Assembly: GCA_905205085.1 (NCBI GenBank)
Contig: CAJLCG010000008.1
Coordinates: 1-39,530, forward strand
Source of the DNA: an uncultured Oscillospiraceae bacterium
GTDB taxonomy: Bacteria > Bacillota > Clostridia > Oscillospirales > Oscillospiraceae
Direction of reading: 5' to 3'
DNA: 39,530 nt
The notes beneath the pieces were generated by a model, which saw only the letters and a program-made list of their open reading frames with translations, did not search any database and had not been told where the DNA came from. This document shows, in pieces, positions 1-7,662 of this stretch. Within the stretch, counting starts at the first letter, position 1; each line of letters starts with the position of its first letter. The translations under genes and the position numbers were made by a program.

Positions 1-135
1 GACAAAGTCGTGTCCTTCTTTTTGGGTTCCGCCGCCCATAGGGCGGCTCCACCCTTTCGATTAAAATGCTCGGGCGAAGTGAATTTGCCCTGCGCCGGTG
101 TAAGGAGGGACACGACATATGTCGTGTCCCTCCTT
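1..135 (+). repeat. Structured dispersed repeat, copy A
   Basis: The window opens in the loop of a hairpin whose right arm is GTCGTGTCC. A T-tract follows, then a stem with GGGT (24-27) and GCCGCCC (31-37) on one side and GGGCGGC (41-47) and ACCC (51-54) on the other. The two stem blocks are separated by a symmetric TCC/TCC internal loop. Next come the blocks ATGCTCGGG and CCCTGCGC, then a perfect 34-bp palindrome at 102-135 built on GGACACGAC. The same order of blocks appears in reverse orientation at 7423-7699. No convincing protein is encoded here. The family is not one I can name. Confidence 0.7.
102..135. terminator. Perfect 34-bp palindrome, possible padR terminator
   Basis: Two 17-nt arms meet at position 118/119 with no spacer, so the RNA would form a long hairpin with an ATAT loop. 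It lies 45 bp beyond the padR stop codon on the minus strand. No long T-run follows on that strand, so termination is plausible rather than clear. Confidence 0.45.
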
Positions 136-180
136 TGTGTTCTCTCCCTATAGTCAACCTTTGGGGCGTAAGATTTTCAC

Positions 181-726
181 TCATTCCCCTCTTTGCCGGC
201 ACAGCTCCAGGCAAGTCTCCAACCACTGACAGGCGGCCTGCTCCCGGAAGATGCCACCCAGCAAAATCAAATAATCATTGAACGCCTGGTCATCTTGCGG
301 CGGAAGTTCCTCAAATTTATTCTGGTCCTTCTGAAGCCGCTCCAGCCGCTGCTGATGCTGTGCCAACCGGCTCTCCAGCTGCTGCCTGCGACTGTTGGCA
401 GAGACACAGTCAGAGAAGAACAGCCGCAGACGAAACTCATCCTTCGGGGCCTGGGGTGCAGCACCGGAATCCTGCACCCATTTTTGGAGCGTCCGCTCCC
501 CGTCAGAGGTAATGGTATACACCTTTTTCTCCAGCACGGTGCCGGAAATCTCCACCTGATAGTCGATCAGCCCGGCTTCATACAAACTTTTGAGCTCAGG
601 GTAGATCTGGCTGTGCTTGGCACTCCAAACCTCAAATAGGCCAGACTCAAACTCCTTGGATAGCTCATATCCCGTCATACTGCGGCGGTGGAGCAAGCCT
701 AAAATGGCATAACCCAGAGTTCCCAA
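181..726 (-). CDS. PadR family transcriptional regulator
   Basis: This 181-residue protein has an N-terminal winged helix (about residues 1-80, with LGLL, MTGYEL and the IYPELKSLYEAGLI recognition region typical of PadR). A helical C-terminal dimerisation domain (about 90-178) carries heptad-like Gln/Leu/Arg stretches. PadR proteins are homodimeric repressors, often of transporters or detoxification genes, that release DNA on ligand binding. The start is TTG at 726, chosen because GAGGTG lies 7 nt upstream and the conserved MGTLGYAILGLL begins there. A minus-strand promoter is visible (-35 at 789-794, -10 TATGAT at 767-772). A perfect palindrome containing the PadR-type ATGT-N8-ACAT core sits just beyond it, so autoregulation and control of the divergent gene are likely. 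The ligand cannot be told from sequence. Confidence 0.9.
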   Translation of the reverse strand: MGTLGYAILGLLHRRSMTGYELSKEFESGLFEVWSAKHSQIYPELKSLYEAGLIDYQVEISGTVLEKKVYTITSDGERTLQKWVQDSGAAPQAPKDEFRLRLFFSDCVSANSRRQQLESRLAQHQQRLERLQKDQNKFEELPPQDDQAFNDYLILLGGIFREQAACQWLETCLELCRQRGE

Positions 727-766
727 GGCAGATCACCTCATTTTCTTAAAAATCACACTTGCCAGT

Positions 767-794
767 ATCATACCACAAACGCAAAAAAAGGCAA
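767..794 (-). promoter_or_regulatory. padR promoter
   Basis: On the minus strand, TTGCCT (789-794) and TATGAT (767-772) are separated by 16 bp. The -35 box lies immediately beside the 800-849 palindrome, so a bound PadR dimer would abut RNA polymerase. Confidence 0.55.
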
Positions 795-799
795 GAGAA

Positions 800-849
800 A
801 ACACCCATCTTTCAACATGTCAATATTGACATGTTGAAAGATGGGTGTT
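800..849. promoter_or_regulatory. Perfect 50-bp palindrome, predicted PadR operator
   Basis: Two 25-nt arms are exact reverse complements with no spacer, centred at 824/825. The core ATGT (817-820), eight bases, ACAT (829-832) is the published PadR-type operator pattern. It lies between divergent padR and the membrane-kinase gene, and TTGACA (826-831) inside it can serve as the -35 box of the rightward promoter. Confidence 0.75.
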
Positions 850-854
850 AATCT
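826..854 (+). promoter_or_regulatory. Promoter of the membrane-kinase fusion gene
   Basis: A consensus TTGACA (826-831) is followed after 17 bp by a weak -10, TAATCT (849-854). The -35 lies inside the palindrome, so PadR binding would block it. The predicted leader is about 50 nt. Confidence 0.45.
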
Positions 855-912
855 GGAAAGGCACTGCGCTGTTCATCCGGCAGCACAGAACAATATAAAC
901 GGGAGAATGTAC

Positions 913-2184
913 ATGGAAAAAGCAAAGCGGTATCTGGTATTTCTTGTGGGATTATTTATTAACTCGTTGGGTGTGAGCCTGATCACCAAGGCAGATCTGG
1001 GTACCTCCCCCATCTCCTCCATTCCTTACGTACTCAGTCTGAACTTTCCGTTTACCTTGGGAGAGTTTACCATTATCTTCAGCCTGCTGCTGATTTTTCT
1101 GCAGCTGATCATATTGCAGAGAAACTTTAAACCGGAGCATTTCCTTCAGATTCCGGTATCCATCGCCTTTGGCTACTTCATCGACCTGTGCATGGCTCTG
1201 CTGTCCTTTGTACAGCCCCAAGCCTATCCGATCAAGGTGGTGGATCTGCTCATCGGCTGTGTGATTTTGGGTTTCGGCGTATTTTTGGAGGTTATTGCCG
1301 ATGTGGTGATGCTGCCTGGCGAGTCCTTTGTCCGGGCCGTGGTTTTTCGCTGGAAAACCGAGTTTGGTGTAACCAAGGTAGCCTTTGACGTATCCATGAC
1401 GGTCATCGCCGCTGCACTGTCCTTTGCATTCCAGGGGCAGCTCAACGGTGTGCGGGAAGGCACTGTCGCCGCTGCCATTCTGGTCGGCTTTATTGCCCGT
1501 CTCATGGGACGAAAGCTAGAAATGTTACCCCGGGTCTTGTTTGGAAAAACCCAGCCCCATCAGGAGGAAACAAGCGAACCGGAACATTCCGTGTGCGTGG
1601 TCATCGACCGGCAATATGGCAGCGGCGGCCACGACATCGGCCAGGCTCTGGCTCAGCAGCTGAACCTTCCCTTCTATGACCGGGAAATCATTCAGATGGC
1701 CGCAGGTTCCACAGGCTATTCTCAGGAATATATATCTCAGCGGGAGGAAAAAATCTCCGGCGGCCTGCTTCACGACCTGGCCAGCGAGATGTATGGTTAC
1801 TCTGAGCAGACTCCCGCTCCCACCGATGCCATCTTCGAGGCAGAGGCTCAGGTCATGCGCCAGGCAGCCCGGAAAGGGAACTGCGTTATCGTTGGACGTT
1901 GCGCCGATGTAGTACTGAAGGGTCAGGCCCACTGCCTGCGCATCTTTCTCCACGCTCCGTTGGAATACCGGGTACAGCGGCTGATGCGCACCGAGGGGTT
2001 TGACGAAAAGGAGGCCCGGCGCCGTCTGCGTCAGACCGACCGCACCCGTGCTGCTTACTACCAGTACTACACCAACCGCACCTGGGGCGCAGCCTGGAAT
2101 TATCATCTGTGTATTGACACCTCTCTGGGAGAAGCTCGGGCACAGGAACTGATTGCCCAATTCTTTCAGCAGATGCAGGGATAA
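913..2184 (+). CDS. YczE-like membrane domain fused to a cytidylate kinase-like domain
   Basis: This 423-residue protein has two parts. Residues about 1-212 are a hydrophobic multi-span domain of the YczE/YitT-like type (DUF6198), with the characteristic LGVSLITKADLGTSPISS segment. Residues about 227-420 resemble the cytidylate kinase-like family: RQYGSGGHDIG, then LNLPFYDREII, then a central VIVGRCADVVL. The P-loop region is the family's GSGG form and lacks a classical GKT/GKS lysine, so nucleotide kinase activity should not be assumed. The start at 913 is chosen because GGGAG at 901-905 is 7 nt upstream; the earlier ATG at 907 is too close to it. The gene stands alone, divergent from padR and sharing its operator, so it is probably the regulator's main target. 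The substrate is unknown. Confidence 0.85.
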   Translation: MEKAKRYLVFLVGLFINSLGVSLITKADLGTSPISSIPYVLSLNFPFTLGEFTIIFSLLLIFLQLIILQRNFKPEHFLQIPVSIAFGYFIDLCMALLSFVQPQAYPIKVVDLLIGCVILGFGVFLEVIADVVMLPGESFVRAVVFRWKTEFGVTKVAFDVSMTVIAAALSFAFQGQLNGVREGTVAAAILVGFIARLMGRKLEMLPRVLFGKTQPHQEETSEPEHSVCVVIDRQYGSGGHDIGQALAQQLNLPFYDREIIQMAAGSTGYSQEYISQREEKISGGLLHDLASEMYGYSEQTPAPTDAIFEAEAQVMRQAARKGNCVIVGRCADVVLKGQAHCLRIFLHAPLEYRVQRLMRTEGFDEKEARRRLRQTDRTRAAYYQYYTNRTWGAAWNYHLCIDTSLGEARAQELIAQFFQQMQG

Positions 2185-2185
2185 A

Positions 2186-2227
2186 AAAGACCCGTGGTCG
2201 TCCCATCTGGGACGGCCACGGGTTTTA
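2186..2227. terminator. Bidirectional terminator
   Basis: The stem ACCCGTGGTCGTCCC pairs with GGGACGGCCACGGGT across the loop ATCT. It has an A-run on the left and TTTT on the right. It lies between convergent genes ending at 2184 and 2234 and can serve both. Confidence 0.85.
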
Positions 2228-2233
2228 TGCTGC

Positions 2234-4120
2234 TCAAGCGGGCTCTTCTGCGAAGTTGCCGGTATACAGGCGGTAGTAGGTACCCTTCTTTTCGATCAGC
2301 TCGTCATGGGTGCCCCGCTCGATGATGCGGCCCTGGTCCATGACCATGATGCAGTCCGCGTTGCGGACGGTAGACAGACGGTGGGCAATGACAAAGGTGG
2401 TGCGTCCGCACATCAGAGCGTCCATGCCATCCTGCACCAGCTTCTCGGTACGGGTATCGATGGAAGAGGTAGCTTCATCCAGAATGAGCACCGGCGGGTC
2501 GGCCACAGCGGCCCGGGCAATGGCAATGAGCTGCCGCTGGCCTTGGGACAGGTTCGCTCCGTCCCCGGTGAGCATGGTGTCGTATCCGTCCGGCAGGCGG
2601 CGGATAAAGCCGTCTGCGTTGGCCAGCTTGGCCGCCGTCTTACACTCCTCGTCGGTGGCCTCCAGGTTGCCGTAGCGAATGTTTTCCAGCACCGTACCGG
2701 TAAACAGGTGGGTATCCTGGAGGACGATGCCCAGAGAGCGGCGCAGGTCCGGCTTTTTGATTTTATTGATGTTGATACCGTCATAGCGGATCTTGCCGTC
2801 GGCAATGTCGTAAAAACGGTTTATGAGGTTGGTGATAGTAGTCTTGCCTGCGCCGGTAGCGCCGACAAAGGCGATCTTCTGCCCCGGTTTCGCCCACAGG
2901 CTGATATCGTGGAGAACCAGCTTGTTTTCGTCGTAGCCGAAGTCTACACCGTCGAAGACCACACCGCCCTCCAGGCGAGCGTAGGTAACGGTGCCGTCGG
3001 CCTTGTGGGGATGCTTCCAGGCCCACACATTGGTGCGCTGAGCGCTCTCCGAGAGCTGTCCGTTAGCGTCCTCTTTCGCGTTGACCAGCTCCACATAGCC
3101 CTCGTCCTTCTCCGGCTCCTGATCCATAAGATCAAAGACACGGGAGGCACCGGCGGCGGCAGTGACCACGAAGTTGATCTGCATGCTCACCTGGGTGATG
3201 GGCTGGGTAAAGCTCTTATTCAGGCCCACAAAGACGATGACTGTGCCCAGAGTAACCCCAGCCAGGCCGTTGATGCCCAAAATAGCACCTACGATAGCCA
3301 CCAGGGCATAGCTCAGCCAGCCGATGTTGCCGTTGACCGGCATGAGCAGGTTGGCATAGCGGTTGGCCTTGTCCGCGCTCTCCCGCAGGGCCTCGTTCAC
3401 CTTGTGGAAATCTTCCTTGGCGGCCTGCTCGTGGCAGAATACCTTGACCACCTTCTGTCCATCCAGCATCTCCTCGATAAAGCCGTCCACAATGCCCAGA
3501 TTTTTCTGCTGCTGGACATAGTATTTGCCGGACAGCTTGGAGAAGTTGGTGGTCACAGCGACCATGACCAGAGCGGTCAGGACCGAAATAATGGTGAGGG
3601 TGGGATTCAGGCGCAGCATGACCACCAGAGTAGCCAGCATGGTAACAACCGAGTTGATCACCTGGGGAATGCTCTGGCTCATCAGCTGGCGCAGGGTATC
3701 GATGTCGTTGGTGTACACCGACATGATGTCGCCGTGGGCATGGGTATCAAAGTATTTGATGGGCAGGGCCTCCATGCGGTGAAACAGGTCGTCACGCAGG
3801 CGGCGCATGGTGCCCTGACTGATGGTAACCATAATGCGGTTATAGCCATAGGAGGCTACTACGCCCAGTGCCAGCAGACAGCTGAGCCGAATCACCGCCT
3901 GCCACAGCCCGCTGAAGTCGGTAGAGCCGCTGTTGAGCATGGGGACCACGTAGTCGTCAACCAAAGTCTGAGGGAAGCTGGTGCCGCTTACATTGGCCGT
4001 GGCAGAGACCAGGATACACAGAACCACCAGCAGAAATTGAAATTTATAGTAGCGGAGCATATACCGCAGCACCCGGTTGAGCACCTGGGTTGGATTGCCC
4101 CGTTTCATATTCGGATTCAT
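2234..4120 (-). CDS. ABC exporter half-transporter, catalytically complete subunit
   Basis: This 628-residue membrane-ATPase fusion has six predicted membrane helices in residues about 25-310. Its nucleotide-binding domain has Walker A GATGAGKTT (420-428), Q-loop LQDTHLF, a signature that reads LSQGQ instead of LSGGQ (524-528), Walker B LILDE with catalytic Glu 549, and switch His 580 in IAHRLSTV. The partner upstream has the complementary defects, which fits a heterodimeric type IV exporter of the LmrCD/TM287-288 kind, with one hydrolysing and one degenerate ATP site. The ATG at 4120 is preferred over an in-frame GTG at 4141, because AAAGGAGG lies between them. That GTG overlaps the partner's stop codon, so the genes are tightly coupled. 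The likely role is drug or lipid/peptide export; the substrate is unknown. Confidence 0.9.
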   Translation of the reverse strand: MNPNMKRGNPTQVLNRVLRYMLRYYKFQFLLVVLCILVSATANVSGTSFPQTLVDDYVVPMLNSGSTDFSGLWQAVIRLSCLLALGVVASYGYNRIMVTISQGTMRRLRDDLFHRMEALPIKYFDTHAHGDIMSVYTNDIDTLRQLMSQSIPQVINSVVTMLATLVVMLRLNPTLTIISVLTALVMVAVTTNFSKLSGKYYVQQQKNLGIVDGFIEEMLDGQKVVKVFCHEQAAKEDFHKVNEALRESADKANRYANLLMPVNGNIGWLSYALVAIVGAILGINGLAGVTLGTVIVFVGLNKSFTQPITQVSMQINFVVTAAAGASRVFDLMDQEPEKDEGYVELVNAKEDANGQLSESAQRTNVWAWKHPHKADGTVTYARLEGGVVFDGVDFGYDENKLVLHDISLWAKPGQKIAFVGATGAGKTTITNLINRFYDIADGKIRYDGININKIKKPDLRRSLGIVLQDTHLFTGTVLENIRYGNLEATDEECKTAAKLANADGFIRRLPDGYDTMLTGDGANLSQGQRQLIAIARAAVADPPVLILDEATSSIDTRTEKLVQDGMDALMCGRTTFVIAHRLSTVRNADCIMVMDQGRIIERGTHDELIEKKGTYYRLYTGNFAEEPA

Positions 4121-4137
4121 AGCAAGGTGTCCTCCTT

Positions 4138-5877
4138 TCACGCAGGCTGGTCGAAGTCGCCGCCGCCCTGGACCTGAGAGTCATAGATCTCCCGGTAGAT
4201 GGCGTTGGTCTCCAACAGGTGCTCATGGGTGTCAAAGCCGTCGATGCGTCCGTTATCCAGCACCAGGATGCGGTCTGCGTGCTCCACACTGGAGATACGC
4301 TGGGCAATGATGATCTTGGTGGTGCCGGGAATGCGCTGGGCAAAGGCGGCGCGGATCTTGGCATCGGTGGCGGTATCCACCGCGGAGGTGGAGTCATCCA
4401 GAATCAGCACTTTAGGTTTCTTCAGCAGAGCCCGGGCAATACAAAGCCGCTGCTTCTGACCGCCGGACACGTTGGCGCCGCCCCGCTCAATCCGGGTGTG
4501 GTAGCCGTCCGGGAAACGGTCAATAAACTCATCGGCACAGGCCGCCTGGCAGGCGGAAACGCACTCCTCTTCCGTGGCGTTAGGATTGCCCCAGCGCAGG
4601 TTATCCAGAATGGTGCCAGAGAACAGGGTATTCTTTTGCAGCACTACCGACACCTGCTCACGCAGGGCCTCCATGTCGTACTGCCGCACGTCCAGGCCGC
4701 CCACCTTGACGGCGCCCTCATCCACATCGTACAGCCGGCAGATCAGGTTTACCAGGCTGCTCTTGCCCGCACCGGTGCCGCCAATGACGCCGATGGTCTC
4801 GCCGGCCTTGATATGCAGGTTGATGTCGGTGAGCACACTTTTGCCGCTGCCGTGCTTATAGGAAAAGCTGACGTGATCAAAATCGATGGAACCGTCCGCC
4901 ACCTCCATGACAGGCTGCTCCGGATTGTGCAGGTCGGGGGTCTCCTCCAGCACCTCGCTGATACGGCGGATGCTGGCCATGGACATGGAGATCATAACTA
5001 CCACCATAGACAGCATCATCAGGCTCATGAGCAGAGACATGACGTAGCTGAACAAACTGGTGAGGTTGCCGGAGCTCATATCGCCAGCCACGATGAAGTG
5101 AGAGCCCAGCCAGGAGATCATGATGATGCAGAAGTAAACAGATGTCATCATAGCCGGGCTGTTAAAGGCCAGCAGGCCCTCAGCCTTGACGAACATGCGG
5201 TAAAGATTGGAGGAGGCCTTGGAGAACTTCTGGTTCTCATAGTCCTCCCGGACAAAGGCCTTTACCACCCGGATGGCGGAGATGTTCTCCTGCACACTGG
5301 CATTCAGGTCGTCGTACTTGCGGAAGACCTGGTTAAAGATCTTCATGGTCACTACCATGATGCTCCCCAGCACCACGATCAAAAAGACCACCGCCAGCAG
5401 GAAGGTGAGACTGAGCTTGGGGCTGATGATCAGGCACATGATAAAGCTGAACACAAAGGACAGCGGGGAGCGCACCGCGATGCGGATGACCATCATAAAG
5501 GCGTTTTGCACGTTGGTGATGTCGGTGGTCATCCGGGTGACCAGACCGGGCACGCTGAATTTGTCGATGTTGGAGAAGGAAAATGTCTGAATGTTGGAGT
5601 AGATGGACTCCCGCAGATTGGCGGCAAAGCCCGAGGAAGCGCTGGCGGCAAATTTACCGGCCGCCGCACCGAAAATCAGGCTGCAGAAGGCCATCACGAT
5701 CATCAGGGCTCCGTAGCGGTACACCACAGATAGATTGGCTTTTTCCAGGCCCTCGTCAATGATAATGGCGGTGATAAAGGGGAGAAGAATCTCCATGATC
5801 ACTTCCAGGGTGGTCAATCCAATGCAGAAAAATGTATCCCGCTTGTATTGGCCTAGCTGGCGCAGTACCGTTCTCAT
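4138..5877 (-). CDS. ABC exporter half-transporter, degenerate-site subunit
   Basis: This 579-residue protein has an N-terminal six-helix membrane domain and a C-terminal ATPase. Walker A GGTGAGKSS (366-374) and signature VSGGQ (470-474) are intact. The catalytic glutamate after Walker B is Asp 495 (LILDDST), and the switch histidine is Gln 526 (IAQRISSV). This Asp-plus-Gln pattern is the known mark of the non-hydrolysing site in heterodimeric exporters, so the gene is not broken. It pairs with the catalytically complete subunit encoded immediately downstream and sits in an operon behind a MarR regulator. AAGGAGG precedes the ATG by 11 nt. Confidence 0.9.
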   Translation of the reverse strand: MRTVLRQLGQYKRDTFFCIGLTTLEVIMEILLPFITAIIIDEGLEKANLSVVYRYGALMIVMAFCSLIFGAAAGKFAASASSGFAANLRESIYSNIQTFSFSNIDKFSVPGLVTRMTTDITNVQNAFMMVIRIAVRSPLSFVFSFIMCLIISPKLSLTFLLAVVFLIVVLGSIMVVTMKIFNQVFRKYDDLNASVQENISAIRVVKAFVREDYENQKFSKASSNLYRMFVKAEGLLAFNSPAMMTSVYFCIIMISWLGSHFIVAGDMSSGNLTSLFSYVMSLLMSLMMLSMVVVMISMSMASIRRISEVLEETPDLHNPEQPVMEVADGSIDFDHVSFSYKHGSGKSVLTDINLHIKAGETIGVIGGTGAGKSSLVNLICRLYDVDEGAVKVGGLDVRQYDMEALREQVSVVLQKNTLFSGTILDNLRWGNPNATEEECVSACQAACADEFIDRFPDGYHTRIERGGANVSGGQKQRLCIARALLKKPKVLILDDSTSAVDTATDAKIRAAFAQRIPGTTKIIIAQRISSVEHADRILVLDNGRIDGFDTHEHLLETNAIYREIYDSQVQGGGDFDQPA

Positions 5878-5907
5878 AGGTTTTGATACCTCCTTATGGT
5901 TGTTGAA

Positions 5908-6342
5908 TCAGTAGGGACAGGTTGCTGAGCATCTTTTTTGCAGACGATCCAGGGTAGACAACTCCTCCTGGGAAAAGCAGGAATACAGCCGCTGTCGGAT
6001 CTGGCGGGTGGTATGACAGAGGAATTCCTCCACTTCCTTTGCCTTCTCCGTAGCAAACAACAGCTTGCGGCGGTCATCCCCGGCACATTGCTCCACCCGT
6101 ACGTAACCCTTCTCCTTCAGCCGCTTCACCATGCTGGACAGGGCGGCCATGGAGCCTCCGAATTCCCGGTGGATGGCAGTCAGAGAGGTGCCCTGTCCGG
6201 AGCGGCTCAGAATGAACATCAGGATCTGCGCCTGTGTGGCGGTCAGCCCTCTGTGCGCCAGGGAGGCATTGGCCCACTGCTCCATTTGAATGCAGATGCG
6301 GCGGTTGTCTCTCAGGATCTGTTCCCGGTCAAGTTCTGCCAT
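5908..6342 (-). CDS. MarR family transcriptional regulator
   Basis: This 144-residue winged-helix protein shows the MarR layout: a helix-turn-helix around LTAIHREFGGSMAALSSMVKRLKEKGYV (about residues 52-80), then the wing with the conserved DDRRKLLF segment, flanked by dimerisation helices. It is the first gene of a three-gene operon with the two ABC subunits, 30 bp before the first of them. This is the common arrangement of a drug-sensing repressor controlling its own efflux pump. A promoter and an imperfect palindrome just downstream of its predicted transcription start support autoregulation. Confidence 0.9.
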   Translation of the reverse strand: MAELDREQILRDNRRICIQMEQWANASLAHRGLTATQAQILMFILSRSGQGTSLTAIHREFGGSMAALSSMVKRLKEKGYVRVEQCAGDDRRKLLFATEKAKEVEEFLCHTTRQIRQRLYSCFSQEELSTLDRLQKRCSATCPY

Positions 6343-6369
6343 AATGTTGCCTCATTTCATTTGTTTGAA

Positions 6370-6384
6370 GTGAAACTATTTCGC
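6370..6384. promoter_or_regulatory. Candidate MarR operator
   Basis: GTGAAA and TTTCGC form a near-perfect inverted repeat (5 of 6 positions) around CTA. It falls a few bases downstream of the predicted marR transcription start, where a bound dimer would block the promoter. This is an inference from position and symmetry only. Confidence 0.35.
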
Positions 6385-6393
6385 TGCGTAATG

Positions 6394-6422
6394 TTTATAC
6401 CATAAATATGCTTGCGTGTGAA
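6394..6422 (-). promoter_or_regulatory. marR-ABC operon promoter
   Basis: On the minus strand, TTCACA (6417-6422) and TATAAA (6394-6399) are separated by 17 bp. It overlaps the -35 region of the divergent lysR promoter. Confidence 0.55.
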
Positions 6423-6440
6423 ATTCAAATATGCTATATT
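6412..6440 (+). promoter_or_regulatory. lysR promoter
   Basis: TTGCGT (6412-6417) and TATATT (6435-6440) are 17 bp apart. The -35 box overlaps that of the leftward marR promoter, so the two could compete. Confidence 0.6.
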
Positions 6441-6466
6441 CAATAAAAGATTTTTATAGATTAAGT

Positions 6467-6480
6467 TTGTTGAACAACAA
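6467..6480. promoter_or_regulatory. Inverted repeat in the lysR leader
   Basis: TTGTTG and CAACAA are perfect 6-bp arms around AA, placed about 20 bp downstream of the predicted lysR transcription start. It could be a LysR autoregulatory site, but the T-N11-A pattern alone is weak evidence. Confidence 0.3.
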
Positions 6481-6506
6481 GAAATTTTTCTAAGGAGGGG
6501 GATTTT

Positions 6507-7403
6507 GTGAACACCACACAACTGGAATGCTTTATGGAAGTAGCCAACTTTTTAAACTTTTCCCGGGCGGCGGAGCGGCTGCGCATCACCCAGCCGGCGG
6601 TGAGCCATCAGATCAACACCTTAGAAAATGAACTGGGGGTCAAACTCTTTCACCGCACCAGCAAAAGTGTGCGCCTGACCCAGGAGGGCTTTCTGTTTAC
6701 TTAGTACGCCGGTGAGATTTTAAAACTGAGCGGCCTGTCCAAAGCGCGGATGAAGGAGTCCAAAGAGGAGGTGTTCCGCCGCATTGCCATCGGCTGCCGA
6801 AACACCACCGAGCTGCGCATCCTTCGCCCTGCACTGGAACGCCTGCGGGAGCTTCAGCCCCAGGCCCTGCCAGTACTGCGGCTGCTGCCCTTTGACTCCA
6901 TCGAAAATCTTCTCATGGAACGGAACGTCAATCTCATGTTTTCCTTCCGGAAATCCGTACCCAAAAAACTGAAATACCACCCCCTGGTCCAATGTCCGGT
7001 GGTCTGTGTATGCAGCCAGAGCCACCCTCTCGCTTCCAAGCAGGAGGTCTCCATTGAGGAGCTGCAAAACGCAGGCCGGATTGCCGCCTGCCGTCCTCCC
7101 GCTTATTCTCCCGATCTGTTTACCATTCAGGGCCAGGTGGTGGGCGGCCGTTCTCCCGGCGAGGTCCTCTTCTGTGATGACCAGGAGGTGGTATCCTCCC
7201 TGGTAGAAACAGGCTACGCATTCGCGGTGATGGCCGACCTGCCCAATGCCCGGCTGCCGGGGCTGTGCTATATCCCCCTCAAGGATGTGCAGCCCCTGTC
7301 CTTCGGTGCGGTCCGGCTGCCCGAAGATCACAACCCCATTCTGAAATACTTCCTAACTCTTTTGGAGAACAGCATGAATCAGGACAATAACGAAACTTCC
7401 TGA
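6507..7403 (+). pseudogene. LysR family regulator interrupted by one in-frame TAG
   Basis: Reading 6507-7403 in one frame gives 298 codons, the normal length of a LysR regulator. The N-terminal helix-turn-helix is classical (LECFMEVANFLNFSRAAERLRITQPAVSHQINTLE region, residues 5-39). A substrate-binding domain follows to the end, with the expected strand near residue 85 (VFRRIAIGC). The only defect is codon 66, TAG at 6702-6704, between GFLFT and YAGEIL. One C-to-T change from CAG (Gln) would explain it. The start is GTG at 6507 with AAGGAGGGG 6 nt upstream. No ribosome binding site precedes the next ATG at 6750, so internal restart is unlikely. It is either a recent pseudogene or a gene read through by suppression; no target gene is obvious. 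Confidence 0.85.
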
Positions 7404-7422
7404 GAGCACAGTCTATAAAAGC

Positions 7423-7455
7423 AAAAAAGGACACGACCCAGGTCGTGTCCTTTTT
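7423..7455. terminator. Terminator after lysR
   Basis: GGACACGACC and GGTCGTGTCC form perfect 10-bp arms around CA. They are flanked by A-run and T-run, so the hairpin works in both directions. The stem shares GGACACGAC with the palindrome at 102-135 and forms one end of repeat copy B. Confidence 0.85.
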
Positions 7456-7662
7456 CATTTGTAATTCAATAAAGAAAAAAGCGACTTGCAGGAAAAGTCT
7501 GGATGCCGCATTGATTGAACGAATCACAAAACGGCCCTTCTGGGCCGCGCCGCTTTTGCGGCGTGAATTCGGAGCGAAGCGGAGAATTGCGCAGGGGCGG
7601 CTTTGCCGACCCCGAGCATTTCAATGCCGAAGGGTGGAGCTGCCCGCCGGGCGGCGGAACCC
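7456..7662 (-). repeat. Structured dispersed repeat, copy B (inverted relative to copy A)
   Basis: Read on the minus strand this repeats the blocks of copy A: GGGT-TCC-GCCGCCC (7662 to 7649), loop, GGGCAGC-TCC-ACCC (7645 to 7632), then ATGCTCGGG, then CCCTGCGC. It is longer than copy A and contains further short hairpins (GGCCC/GGGCC, GCCGC/GCGGC) and a doubled CGGAG. Short peptides can be read through it but none has coding character. Nothing else was found in the gap between lysR and tRNA-Gln. Confidence 0.7.

Noticed and set aside
2153..4177. A 674-codon plus-strand frame antisense to the ABC subunit gene
   Set aside because: It is a product of high GC codon bias opposite a well-supported gene; its sequence is rich in Gly, His, Gln and Val with no domain.
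7456..7662. CRISPR-like or transposase remnant in the gap before tRNA-Gln
   Set aside because: No regular direct repeats with spacers and no transposase fragment; the content is the inverted copy of the structured repeat.
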